64,000 nucleotides of DNA. Source: Micromonospora sp. WMMD980. GTDB taxonomy: Bacteria > Actinomycetota > Actinomycetes > Mycobacteriales > Micromonosporaceae. Within the stretch, counting starts at the first letter, position 1, and every line of letters starts with the position of its first letter. The stretch covers positions 5,828,001-5,892,000 of the forward strand of contig NZ_JARUBE010000003.1 in the NCBI RefSeq assembly GCF_029626035.1. The letters are read 5' to 3'. The notes below the pieces were generated by a model. It ran no database searches. It had not been told where the DNA came from and worked only from the letters and a program-made list of their open reading frames with translations. The translations under genes and the position numbers were made by a program. This document shows positions 53,981 through 61,637 of the stretch, in pieces.

Positions 53981-54336
53981 CCGACCGGATCGAACTGACC
54001 GGCCTGCGCGCGCACGGCCGGCACGGCGTCTACGACTTCGAGCGGGCCCAGGGGCAGGAGTTCGTGGTCGACGCGGTGCTCGAACTCGACCTGGCCCCGG
54101 CCGCCCGCTCCGACGAGGTGACCGACACCGTGCACTACGGCGAGCTGGCCGAACGGCTGGTCGCGGTGGTCACCGGCGAGCCGGTGGACCTGATCGAGAC
54201 GCTGGCCGACCGGCTGCTGGCGGTCTGCCTGGCCGAGCCGCGGGTCGCCGCCGCGACGGTGACCGTGCACAAGCCGGAGGCGCCGATCCCGCACGCGTTC
54301 CGGGACGTGGCCGTCACCATGCGGCGTACCCGGTGA
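53977..54336 (+). CDS. folB: dihydroneopterin aldolase
   Basis: A 119-residue enzyme that cleaves dihydroneopterin to hydroxymethyldihydropterin. It starts TDRIELTGLRAHGRHGVYDFER, the pterin-binding segment, and includes VDLIETLADRLL with the conserved Glu and TVHKPEAPIPHAF with the catalytic Lys. Length is standard. It overlaps both folP and folK by 4 bp. Confidence 0.95.
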   Translation: MTDRIELTGLRAHGRHGVYDFERAQGQEFVVDAVLELDLAPAARSDEVTDTVHYGELAERLVAVVTGEPVDLIETLADRLLAVCLAEPRVAAATVTVHKPEAPIPHAFRDVAVTMRRTR

Positions 54337-54860
54337 CCCGGGCCGTGCTGTCGATCGGCAGCAACCTCGGCGACCGCCTCGACCACCTGCGAACCGCGGT
54401 GGCCGCGCTCGGCGACCACGTGCTGCTGGTCTCCGGCGTCTACGAGACTCCGCCGTGGGGGGACGCGGAGCAGCCCGCGTACCTGAACGCGGCGGTGATG
54501 GTCGCGGACCCGGCGGCCGGGCCGGACGACTGGCTGGCCCGGGCCCGGGCCGCCGAGGCGGCGGCCGGGCGCACCCGCGACCCGGCCCGCCGGTACGGGC
54601 CGCGCACGCTGGACGTGGACGTGATCGCGGTCTGGGACGAGGCCGGGCAACCGGTGCTCGCCGACGACCCGGAGCTGACCCTGCCGCACCCGCGGGCCCA
54701 CCTGCGCGCCTTCGTGCTGCGGCCCTGGATCGACATCGAGCCGCACGGCCGGCTGCCCGGGCACGGCTGGCTGACCGACCTGCTCAACGCCGAGCCGCTG
54801 GCCGGCGACGCCCTGGAACTGAGCCCGCGACCCGATCTGACGCTAGAGTCGGACGCATGA
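54333..54860 (+). CDS. folK: 2-amino-4-hydroxy-6-hydroxymethyldihydropteridine pyrophosphokinase
   Basis: A 175-residue HPPK that transfers pyrophosphate from ATP to hydroxymethyldihydropterin. The N-terminal LSIGSNLGDRLDHL, then YETPPWGDAEQPAYLNAA and RYGPRTLDVDVI with the Mg-binding Asp pair, are diagnostic. The GTG overlaps the folB stop (GTGA). Its 3' end contains the -10 box of the next gene. Confidence 0.95.
   Translation: MTRAVLSIGSNLGDRLDHLRTAVAALGDHVLLVSGVYETPPWGDAEQPAYLNAAVMVADPAAGPDDWLARARAAEAAAGRTRDPARRYGPRTLDVDVIAVWDEAGQPVLADDPELTLPHPRAHLRAFVLRPWIDIEPHGRLPGHGWLTDLLNAEPLAGDALELSPRPDLTLESDA
54844..54849 (+). promoter_or_regulatory. -10 box inside folK, putative leaderless promoter of DUF3180 gene
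   Basis: TAGAGT lies seven bases before the ATG at 54857, inside the folK coding end. It would give independent transcription of the DUF3180 gene. Confidence 0.35.
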
Positions 54861-55387
54861 GTACGGCCCGGAACCCGCAGGACCCCGACCGCTTCCGGAT
54901 GGGTCCGACCCGGGTCTCCACGCTCGTGGTGGCCGGTCTGGCCGCCGCGGCGGTGGCCTGGCTGCTGATCAGCGGCTTCTACTACGACTTCGCGCCGGAC
55001 CTGCCCTGGCTGCCGGTGATCACGCTGGCCGGGCTGGCCGTGCTGGAGGGCTACGCGGCGGCGAACACCCGCGGCCGGATCGAGCGGCGGCCGGGCCGGG
55101 AGCCGGTGAACCCGCTGCTGGTCGCCCGTTTCGTGGTGCTCGCCAAGGCGTCCGCGCTGGCCGGGGCCATCTTCACCGGTTTCTACGCCGGGCTCACCGG
55201 CTGGTTGTTCGTGGAGCGGACCAACGCCGCCGTCGGCGACCGCCCGGCCGCGGTGGCCGGGCTGGTCGCCTCGCTGGCCCTGACCGTGGCCGCGCTCTGG
55301 TTGGAGCGCTCGTGCCGGGTGCCCGAGCAGGAGGACGACGAGGACCGGGAGCCGGGCGACCGGGAGACGCCGCGCGGGCGCCGCTGA
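54857..55387 (+). CDS. DUF3180 family membrane protein
   Basis: A 176-residue protein with four hydrophobic segments (for example STLVVAGLAAAAVAWLLISG and VVLAKASALAGAIFTGFYAG) and a long acidic/basic C-terminal tail. It matches DUF3180, an actinobacterial family found directly after folK. Its function is unknown. The ATG overlaps the folK stop (ATGA). Confidence 0.85.
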   Translation: MSTARNPQDPDRFRMGPTRVSTLVVAGLAAAAVAWLLISGFYYDFAPDLPWLPVITLAGLAVLEGYAAANTRGRIERRPGREPVNPLLVARFVVLAKASALAGAIFTGFYAGLTGWLFVERTNAAVGDRPAAVAGLVASLALTVAALWLERSCRVPEQEDDEDREPGDRETPRGRR

Positions 55388-55505
55388 TCCGAGGGTTCCC
55401 CCACCCCCCGCCCGCAGGTACCGTCCCTGGCGACCGGAGAGCGACGGCCGCCGCCGGTCCGCCCGAGGAGTGGGTCGGACGCGGCCACCTGGGAGGCGCG
55501 GGCCA

Positions 55506-56741
55506 ATGGGGTACGACCAGTCGGGCCGGACGGTCCCGTCGGAGACCACGTCCGGCGTGCCCGCCGCGGTGCTGGAGAACGTCTTCGACGACCCGTCGCA
55601 CGGCGAGCCCGGCCGGGACCGGATCGCGGTGCACGTGGTCTGGGAGTTCGTGCTGCTCGCCGGCCTGGCGACGGTGACCTGGCTGCTCTGGCGGGAAGAC
55701 TCGGACGCGTTGCGCGGCGGGGCGCTGAAGACGCTGCTGGTCGACGTGGCCGGGCTCGGTTTGCTCACCCTGGCCGCCGGCCTGAGCCTACGGGCGGCCG
55801 CGGTGAACCTGGCCATCGGCCCGGTCGCGCTGGCCGCCGCGCTGCACTACGCCGAGCAGGGTGACCGGGGCGCCCGGGAGGTGCTGCTCCCGGCGCTCGC
55901 GGTGGCGGCGGTCGCCGGGTTGGCGCTCGCCCTGGCCGTGGTGGTGCTGCACGTGCCCGGCTGGGCGGCGAGCCTGGCCGGCGCGGCCGGCGTGATCGTC
56001 TGGCTGGAGCGGCGGACCGCCCCGGTCACCGTCCAGGGCGACTACGACCCCCGGCGCGCCGCGCTCTACCTCTTCGTCGGCTTCGCCGCGGTGGCCGTCC
56101 TCGGTGGCCTCTTCGGCGCGATCAAACCGGTGCGCCGGCTGCTCGGCCGGTTCCGTCCGGTCGCCGACCCGGCCCGCCGGCGGGGCGCGGCGGCCGCCAC
56201 GGTGACCGCGCTGGCGCTCGTCGGCTCCACGGTGCTGGCCATGTTCGGCGGGATGCTGATCGCCGCGAACGGCGACGGCACGGTCACGCCGGGCACCGGC
56301 CTGGACTGGTCGGTGCTGGCGGTCGGCGCGGTGCTGCTCGGCGGCACCAGCGCGTACGGCAGGCGTGGCGGCGTCTTCGGCGCCCTGCTCTCGGTCTGCC
56401 TGGTGGTGGTGTTCCTGGCCTGGTCCGTGGCGTACGACTGGACGGTCAGCAGGTGGGCGGTGGGTGGGGCGGCCGTCGGCGTCGGGCTGCTGGTCACCCG
56501 CCTGGTGGAGACGTTCGGGCGGCCCCGTCCGGTGTCGCCCGGCCCGGCCGGCTCCGGGCCGCTGCGGCCGGCCGGCGACGGCACGCTCAGCAGCGGCTGG
56601 GCGATGACGCCCGCGCCCGAGCCGACCGCCACCTGGCCGTCGGTGCTGCCGACCCGCACCGACACCGACACGCCGGTCGAGGCGTGGGAGGCGCCGGGCT
56701 GGGAGAGCGAGCCGCGCCGCTGGGACTCCGACGACCGTTGA
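55506..56741 (+). CDS. polytopic membrane protein (ABC-permease-like)
   Basis: A 411-residue protein with about nine or ten hydrophobic helices between residues 40 and 345 and a Pro/Thr-rich hydrophilic tail of ~70 residues. Gly/Ala-rich helices such as LLTLAAGLSLRAAAVNLAIG and GALLSVCLVVVFLAWSV recall sugar-type ABC transporter permeases (BPD_transp_2), but no ATPase or binding protein is adjacent. ATG 55506 is chosen because the downstream protein is compact; upstream starts add Arg/Pro-rich residues. Could instead be an orphan membrane protein. Confidence 0.6.
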   Translation: MGYDQSGRTVPSETTSGVPAAVLENVFDDPSHGEPGRDRIAVHVVWEFVLLAGLATVTWLLWREDSDALRGGALKTLLVDVAGLGLLTLAAGLSLRAAAVNLAIGPVALAAALHYAEQGDRGAREVLLPALAVAAVAGLALALAVVVLHVPGWAASLAGAAGVIVWLERRTAPVTVQGDYDPRRAALYLFVGFAAVAVLGGLFGAIKPVRRLLGRFRPVADPARRRGAAAATVTALALVGSTVLAMFGGMLIAANGDGTVTPGTGLDWSVLAVGAVLLGGTSAYGRRGGVFGALLSVCLVVVFLAWSVAYDWTVSRWAVGGAAVGVGLLVTRLVETFGRPRPVSPGPAGSGPLRPAGDGTLSSGWAMTPAPEPTATWPSVLPTRTDTDTPVEAWEAPGWESEPRRWDSDDR

Positions 56742-56789
56742 CCCGGCCGGGGGCGTCGCGTCGGGCGGGCCGGAGCTGATCTCGCCGGT

Positions 56790-56795
56790 TAGGCT
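56790..56795 (+). promoter_or_regulatory. -10 box, putative leaderless promoter
   Basis: TAGGCT lies seven bases before the ATG at 56803. Confidence 0.45.
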
Positions 56796-56802
56796 CGGCG
56801 GC

Positions 56803-57105
56803 ATGACGGACACTCCTGCCCCCGGCGGCCGTACCTTCGACGAGCTCGACAAGCTCTCCACCGAGGAGCTGCGCGAGCAGGCGTTCCACCTGGCCCGGGA
56901 GCGTCGCGACGTGGGGTTCTTCTGGTCGGTGCTGCGGCACCTGCCGAACGCCGACGAGGCCGCCGCCCTGGACGGGGCGCCGAACTCGGTCGGGCCGACC
57001 ATCGACGAGGCCAACGCGCTGTGGCGCGAGCTGACCGGGCACGGCTACGAGGAGTCCGCGCCGCTGCTGCGCGCCGCGTTCATCGACTACCTGATGAAGC
57101 ACTGA
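56803..57105 (+). CDS. hypothetical protein (100 aa)
   Basis: A compact acidic, helical protein with FDELDKLSTEELREQAF and VGFFWSVLRHLPNADEAAAL segments and no membrane or signal sequence. Codon usage and the -10 box support a real gene. No family recognised. A Trp/Phe-rich centre suggests a small helical bundle. Confidence 0.7.
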   Translation: MTDTPAPGGRTFDELDKLSTEELREQAFHLARERRDVGFFWSVLRHLPNADEAAALDGAPNSVGPTIDEANALWRELTGHGYEESAPLLRAAFIDYLMKH

Positions 57106-57187
57106 TCCGGTGGCCGTCCGCCGGCCGGCGGCGGCCGCGCGGTGGGGCAGGTTTGCCCGGCGCGGCGGCCCGGGAACTGACCGCTCC

Positions 57188-57679
57188 ATGGCCCTCACCA
57201 ACCGCCCCCGCACCGTCTCCCGGTACGGCACGGCCGCCGGCACCGGGACGCTCGCCGCGTTCCTGCTGGTCGCGGTCGGCGGCAGCCCGATGTACGTGGG
57301 CTGGGCGCAGGGCCACACCGACCCCACCGGCGCCGGTGGTTGGTTCCTGCGGCTGCTGGCCTGGCCGGCGTGGCGGTGGCACGCGGACGAGGGGCTGCTC
57401 ACCGCCAACCTGCGGGCGATCCTGCTGATCGTGGCCGCCGCCGCGCTGCTCTACCTACTGCCCGGCCCGCAGGTGGACCGGGTGGCCGCCTCGGGCAGCC
57501 AGTTCCTCTCCGGCTGGGGCGCCTACGCCCTGGCGGCCGGGATCGCCGCGCTGCTCGCCACGCTCCTCGGGCCGGGCGGCACGCTCTACGCCGCCTTCCA
57601 GGCCGCGAGCGCCGGCGTCACGTACGGCTTCTTCGCCGGCTGGATCGTCGGCCTGGCCAGCCTGGGGGGCCGGGCCTGA
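57188..57679 (+). CDS. hypothetical membrane protein (163 aa)
   Basis: A protein with four hydrophobic helices (AAFLLVAVGGSPMYVGW, ANLRAILLIVAAAALLYLLP, YALAAGIAALLATLLGP and a C-terminal FFAGWIVGLASLGG). No motif is recognised. ATG 57188 begins just before the first basic residues; an in-frame GTG at 57110 is possible but less typical. A hairpin follows the stop. Confidence 0.65.
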   Translation: MALTNRPRTVSRYGTAAGTGTLAAFLLVAVGGSPMYVGWAQGHTDPTGAGGWFLRLLAWPAWRWHADEGLLTANLRAILLIVAAAALLYLLPGPQVDRVAASGSQFLSGWGAYALAAGIAALLATLLGPGGTLYAAFQAASAGVTYGFFAGWIVGLASLGGRA

Positions 57680-57686
57680 CCGGCCG

Positions 57687-57717
57687 GACCCGCCGGCCCG
57701 GCCAGGTCGGGCGGGTC
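57687..57717. terminator. hairpin between convergent genes
   Basis: GACCCGCC (57687-57694) pairs with GGCGGGTC (57710-57717) in the 42-bp gap between two convergent stop codons. Confidence 0.5.
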
Positions 57718-57721
57718 GGTC

Positions 57722-58714
57722 TCAGTCCACCGCGCCCATGGCCAGCACCCGGGCACGGGTGAGCAGCCCGACCGGGCGGCCGTCCTCGGTCACCACCGCC
57801 CGCTCGGCGCCGGAGGTGAGCAGCGCGCCGAGCGCGTCGTAGGCCGAGCTGCCCAGCGCCACGGTGGGCAGGCCGGACCCGTCGCCGGCCGGGAGCGGAT
57901 CGAGCGCCGCGGGGGTGAGTGGGGTGACCGCCAGGCGCCGGATGCCCCGGTCGGCGCCGACGAACTCGCGGACAAACGCCGAGGCGGGCGAGCCGAGCAG
58001 CGCGGCGGGGGTGTCGTACTGCTCCAGGGCGCCGCCCTCGGACAGCACCGCGATCCGGTCACCGAGCCGCACCGCCTCATCGAGGTCGTGGGTGACCAGC
58101 ACGATGGTCTTGCGGACCTCGGCCTGCAACCGGAGGAACTCCTCCTGCAACCGGGTGCGGACGATCGGGTCGACGGCCGAGAACGGCTCGTCCATCAGCA
58201 GCACCACCGGGTCGGCGGCGAGCGCCCGGGCGACCCCGACCCGCTGCCGCTGCCCGCCGGACAGCTCGTGCGGGTAACGCCCGCCGAACTGCGCCGGGTC
58301 GAGGCCGACCAGTTCGAGCAGCTCACCGACCCGGGCGCGGGTCCGGTCCCGGGGCCAGCCGAGCAGCCCGGGCACGGTCGCCACGTTGGCGGCCACGGTC
58401 TGGTGCGGGAACAGACCGACGTTCTGGATCACGTAGCCGATCCGGCGGCGGAGCGTCACCGGGTCGACCCTCGTGACGTCGTCGTCGCCGAGCAGGATCC
58501 GTCCGTCGGTCGGCTCGATCAGTCGGTTGATCATCCGCAGCACGGTGGACTTGCCGCAGCCGGACGGCCCGATCAGCACCACCAGCTCGCCGGCCTTGAC
58601 CTCCAGGCTCAGCTCGCGGACCGCTTCGGTGCCGTCCGGGTAGCGCTTGCGGATGCGCTCCAGCGTGATCGAGGCGGCGCCGTGACCGGGGTCGGTCGCC
58701 GGGGTAACGTCCAC
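57722..58714 (-). CDS. osmoprotectant (glycine betaine/choline-type) ABC transporter ATP-binding protein
   Basis: A 330-residue ATPase of the OpuCA/ProV type. Walker A is IGPSGCGKST (about residue 52), the Q-loop YVIQNVGLFPHQTV, the signature ELSGGQRQRVGVARAL, Walker B VVLLMDEPFSAVDP and the H-loop VLVTHDLDEA. The C-terminal ~90 residues hold a single CBS-like segment (VALGSSAYDALGALL and VTEDGRPVGLLTRARVL), as expected for osmotic regulation. The GTG at 58714 has GGAGGA 6-8 bases upstream, which lies inside the divergent permease gene. It energises the two permeases at 58717 and 59580. Confidence 0.92.
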   Translation of the reverse strand: MDVTPATDPGHGAASITLERIRKRYPDGTEAVRELSLEVKAGELVVLIGPSGCGKSTVLRMINRLIEPTDGRILLGDDDVTRVDPVTLRRRIGYVIQNVGLFPHQTVAANVATVPGLLGWPRDRTRARVGELLELVGLDPAQFGGRYPHELSGGQRQRVGVARALAADPVVLLMDEPFSAVDPIVRTRLQEEFLRLQAEVRKTIVLVTHDLDEAVRLGDRIAVLSEGGALEQYDTPAALLGSPASAFVREFVGADRGIRRLAVTPLTPAALDPLPAGDGSGLPTVALGSSAYDALGALLTSGAERAVVTEDGRPVGLLTRARVLAMGAVD

Positions 58715-58716
58715 GT

Positions 58717-59406
58717 GTGTTCCTCCACCTGAGCTACCGGGCCGCCCCGGGTAATCCGTGGTTCTCCTGGCAGTACGTGCGGGACAACTCTGACAGCATC
58801 CTCGCCGCGTTGCGCGAGCACACCTGGCTGACCGCCCGGGCCGTGGTGATCGCCGCGCTGGTGGCGCTGCCGCTCGCGGTGGCAGCGTACTGGTTCCGGT
58901 CGCTGGCCGCGTCCATCCTGGCGTTGACCGGGGTGCTCTACACGATCCCGTCGCTGGCGCTGTTCGCCTTCCTCGCGCCCTACCTCGGGATCGGCGCGGC
59001 GACCGTGTTGACCGTGGTGGCGCTCTACGCGTTGCTGGTCATCGTGCGCAACACGCTCGCCGGCCTGAACCAGGTGCCACCCGAGGTGCGGGAGGCCGCC
59101 GAGGGCATGGGTTACGGCCGGTGGGGTCGGCTGTTCCGGATCGAGCTGCCGCTGGCGCTGCCCGGCATCCTCACCGGCGTACGGCTGGCGACCGTGTCCA
59201 CCGTCGCGCTGGTCACGGTGGGGGTGGTGGTCGGTCGGGGCGGCCTCGGGCAGCTCATCTTCGCCGGCTTCCAGAACAACTTCTACAAGGCCCAGATCAT
59301 GACCGGTACCGTGCTCTGCGTGCTGCTGGCGCTGGTGCTCGACCTGGCCCTGGCCGGGTTGGGTCGGCTGCTCACCCCCTGGCTGCGCGGAAGGACCGCT
59401 CGGTGA
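58717..59406 (+). CDS. osmoprotectant ABC transporter permease (first)
   Basis: A 229-residue permease with about five or six helices and the EAA-type coupling loop VREAAEGMGYGRWGRLFRIELPLALPGILTG. It matches OpuCB/YehW-type betaine/choline permeases. The GTG start lies only two bases from the start codon of the divergent ATPase gene and has no clear Shine-Dalgarno, so the first ~20 residues are uncertain. Its stop codon overlaps the first GTG of the 59-bp tandem repeat. Confidence 0.88.
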   Translation: MFLHLSYRAAPGNPWFSWQYVRDNSDSILAALREHTWLTARAVVIAALVALPLAVAAYWFRSLAASILALTGVLYTIPSLALFAFLAPYLGIGAATVLTVVALYALLVIVRNTLAGLNQVPPEVREAAEGMGYGRWGRLFRIELPLALPGILTGVRLATVSTVALVTVGVVVGRGGLGQLIFAGFQNNFYKAQIMTGTVLCVLLALVLDLALAGLGRLLTPWLRGRTAR

Positions 59407-59465
59407 GCGCGAGGAGTGCAGCGCAGCGGAGCCCCGCAGTCGCGAACGGAAGGACCGCTCGGTGA
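59403..59465 (+). CDS. repeat-encoded mini-ORF 1 (20 aa)
   Basis: VSARSAAQRSPAVANGRTAR: GTG overlaps the first permease stop (GTGA) and TGA overlaps the GTG of mini-ORF 2. It is preceded by GGAAGGA. Three identical frames form a re-initiation chain between the two permease genes. Whether peptide is made or needed is unknown. Confidence 0.5.
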   Translation: MSARSAAQRSPAVANGRTAR

Positions 59466-59524
59466 GCGCGAGGAGTGCAGCGCAGCGGAGCCCCGCAGTC
59501 GCGAACGGAAGGACCGCTCGGTGA
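59462..59524 (+). CDS. repeat-encoded mini-ORF 2 (20 aa)
   Basis: Identical to mini-ORF 1, shifted 59 bp; GTGA overlaps at both ends and its own GGAAGGA in the preceding unit. Confidence 0.5.
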   Translation: MSARSAAQRSPAVANGRTAR

Positions 59525-59583
59525 GCGCGAGGAGTGCAGCGCAGCGGAGCCCCGCAGTCGCGAACGGAAGGACCGCTCGGTGA
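59521..59583 (+). CDS. repeat-encoded mini-ORF 3 (20 aa)
   Basis: Identical to mini-ORFs 1 and 2; its TGA (59581-59583) overlaps the GTG of the second permease gene at 59580. Confidence 0.5.
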   Translation: MSARSAAQRSPAVANGRTAR

Positions 59584-60302
59584 ACCCGGTGCAGGCGGCG
59601 GTGACCTGGCTGAACGACCCGCTGAACTGGACCAATCCCGGCGGTGTGCTGGACCGCCTCGGCGAGCACCTGAGCATGTCCGCCCTGGCGGTGCTGCTCG
59701 GCTGCCTGGTGGCCTGGCCGGTCGGCCTCTGGCTCGGGCACACCGGCCGGGGCGGCGGGCTGGTGCTGCTGGTCTCCAACGTCACCCTGGCGATCCCGAC
59801 CCTGGCTCTGCTCACCATCCTGCCGCTGACCTTCCTCGGCTTCGGCCGCGCGTCAGTGGTGGTGGCGCTCGCGGTGTTCGCGGTGCCGCCGCTGCTGGCG
59901 AACGCGTACACCGGGGTTCGCCAGGCCGACCCGGAGGCCCGGGACGCCGCGCGCGGGATGGGCCTGTCCGGCGGGCAGGTGCTGCGCCGGGTGGAGCTGC
60001 CGCTCGCGGTGCCCTACCTGGCGGCCGGTTTCCGGACCGCGGCCGTGCAGGTGGTGGCCACCGCCGCGCTGGCGTCGTTCGTCAACGGCGGCGGGCTGGG
60101 CCAGATCATCCGGGCCGGCTTCGGTCTCGACATCGCGGCCGGCGGGGGCCAGATCATCGCCGGGGGCGTCCTGGTGGCCGGGCTGGCGATGCTCGTCGAA
60201 GCCGTGCTCGCGGTGGTGGAGCGGATGGTCACGCCGCGTCCGCTGCGCCGGGTGCGGCGGCGGGCGAACCGGCGCGCCGCCGCGGCCACGGCCGGCGGCT
60301 GA
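59580..60302 (+). CDS. osmoprotectant ABC transporter permease (second)
   Basis: A 240-residue permease with LGCLVAWPVGLWLGHTGRGG, five or six helices and the coupling loop EARDAARGMGLSGGQVLRRVELPLAVPYLAAG. The C-terminal tail is very Arg-rich. It pairs with the first permease to form the membrane channel. GTG 59580 is the start supplied by the last partial repeat unit, with GGAAGGA at correct spacing. Longer in-frame starts would translate repeat DNA and are rejected. Confidence 0.9.
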   Translation: MNPVQAAVTWLNDPLNWTNPGGVLDRLGEHLSMSALAVLLGCLVAWPVGLWLGHTGRGGGLVLLVSNVTLAIPTLALLTILPLTFLGFGRASVVVALAVFAVPPLLANAYTGVRQADPEARDAARGMGLSGGQVLRRVELPLAVPYLAAGFRTAAVQVVATAALASFVNGGGLGQIIRAGFGLDIAAGGGQIIAGGVLVAGLAMLVEAVLAVVERMVTPRPLRRVRRRANRRAAAATAGG

Positions 60303-60368
60303 CGCGCCCGTCCCGGCGGACGCTGAGACGGCGGTCACGGTCGCCGGCCCGCCCGGTGACGATCGGAT

Positions 60369-60392
60369 GACAAAAACCGCTCCGAATTTGTC
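60369..60392. promoter_or_regulatory. A/T-rich inverted repeat upstream of the binding-protein gene
   Basis: GACAAA (60369-60374) and TTTGTC (60387-60392) form perfect 6-bp arms around a 12-bp spacer in the 198-bp gap after the permease gene. The local A/T richness suggests a separate promoter or operator for the binding protein. Confidence 0.35.
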
Positions 60393-60500
60393 GGTCGGGT
60401 CCGGAGGATGTTGGGTGAAGTCGCGGGCGGCGCTCGGATCGCCCGTCGGACACGCGGCCGGCCCGGGGGGTCGCGCCGGGACACGGAAGGCGGGCACCTG

Positions 60501-61505
60501 ATGCGCGCACGTTCACGGCTGGCCGCGGGGGCCTTCGGCGCCCTCGTCGCGGCGAGCCTCCTCACCGGCTGCGGCGACGCCGGCTCGTCCGGCACCGACG
60601 CTCCCGAGGCGGGCGCCTCGGGGGCCGGTTGCGCCCCGGTGGCGGGTGACCAGCTGGTCGTCCTCACCGACGACAAGAAGCTCCAGAACACCGACAACGT
60701 CCTGCCCGCGATCAACGCGAAGGCGGCCACCCCGCAGTTGGTCGCCGCGCTGGACAAGGTCTCCGCGAAGCTCGACACGCCCAAGCTGATCCAGCTCAAC
60801 CGGGCCGTCGACGTCGACCGCAAGACACCCCAGGTGGCGGCGCAGGAATTCGCCGACGCCAACGGCCTGACCGACGGGATCGAGAAGGGCCCGGGCGGCC
60901 AGGTGACGGTCGGCGCGGGCAACTTCAGCGAGAGCCAGACCGTCGCCGAGCTCTACAAGATCGCGCTCACCGCGGCCGGCTACCAGGTCAAGGTGCAGAC
61001 CATCGGCAACCGCGAGCTCTACGAGCCGGCCCTGGAGAAGGGCCAGATCCAGGTCGTCCCGGAGTACGCCGCGACGATGGCCGAGTTCCTCAACACCAAG
61101 GCCAACGGCAAGGACGCGCAGCCGGTCTCCTCGCCCGAGCTGGAAAAGACCGTCTCGGCGCTCAAGACCGAGGGCGACAAGGCCGGTCTGGTGTTCGGCC
61201 AGCCGTCCCAGGCGCAGGACCAGAACGCCTTCGCGGTCACCAAGGCGTTCGCCGACAAGTACGGCGTGTCCACCCTCTCCGACCTGGCCGCGAAGTGCTC
61301 CGGTCAGGCGACCGTGCTGGCCGGTCCGCCGGAGTGCCCGCAGCGGCCGAAGTGCCAGGCCGGTCTCGTCGAGGTCTACGACTTCAAGGCCGGCTCGTTC
61401 AGCTCGCTCGACGCGGGCGGCCCGCAGACCAAGAACGCGCTCAAGACCGGTTCCGCGAGCGTCGGCCTGGTGTTCTCCTCCGACGCCGCGCTCGCCACGA
61501 GCTGA
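60501..61505 (+). CDS. osmoprotectant-binding lipoprotein with apparently permuted domain order
   Basis: A 334-residue substrate-binding lipoprotein with a signal peptide and lipobox (LLTGC, Cys near residue 25). The OpuAC-type fold is recognisable but out of order. LVVLTDDKKLQNTDNVLP through KTPQVAAQEF, normally the C-terminal end of OpuCC/ProX-like proteins, comes first (about residues 50-125). VTVGAGNFSESQTVAELY, GNRELYEPALEKGQIQVVPEY and YGVSTLSDLAAKC, normally the N-terminal lobe, follow. The protein ends at SVGLVFSSDAALATS. It should deliver betaine-like solutes to the two permeases. The permutation is inferred from memory of family motifs. Confidence 0.85.
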   Translation: MRARSRLAAGAFGALVAASLLTGCGDAGSSGTDAPEAGASGAGCAPVAGDQLVVLTDDKKLQNTDNVLPAINAKAATPQLVAALDKVSAKLDTPKLIQLNRAVDVDRKTPQVAAQEFADANGLTDGIEKGPGGQVTVGAGNFSESQTVAELYKIALTAAGYQVKVQTIGNRELYEPALEKGQIQVVPEYAATMAEFLNTKANGKDAQPVSSPELEKTVSALKTEGDKAGLVFGQPSQAQDQNAFAVTKAFADKYGVSTLSDLAAKCSGQATVLAGPPECPQRPKCQAGLVEVYDFKAGSFSSLDAGGPQTKNALKTGSASVGLVFSSDAALATS

Positions 61506-61623
61506 TCCACCGCCGCCGGCCGGGCGCACCGGTCGGCCGGCGGCGTCCCAGCCGGGCGGCGGCACGCTCGGCGGTCCGTGCACCGCAGCGCGCCGACCCG
61601 TTCCCCTCCGGTGCAACTCTCGG

Positions 61624-61629
61624 TACTCT
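61624..61629 (+). promoter_or_regulatory. -10 box, putative leaderless promoter
   Basis: TACTCT lies eight bases before the ATG at 61638. Confidence 0.35.
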
Positions 61630-61637
61630 GCACTCCC

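Larger units (their letters stand above)
59389..59582 (+). repeat. 59-bp tandem repeat, three identical units plus 17 nt
   Basis: Units start at 59389, 59448 and 59507 and are identical over 59 bp; a partial fourth (59566-59582) ends at the start codon of the second permease gene. Each unit contains GGAAGGA, six spacer bases and GTGA. The 59-bp period shifts the reading frame by one base each time, exactly matching the one-base geometry of the GTGA overlap. A diverged single copy occurs at 3711-3769 on the other strand. Confidence 0.95.

Noticed and set aside
59475..59579. Extended start of the second permease inside the tandem repeat
   Set aside because: It would translate repeat DNA in another frame; the GTG at 59580 has the repeat-borne Shine-Dalgarno and fits family length.
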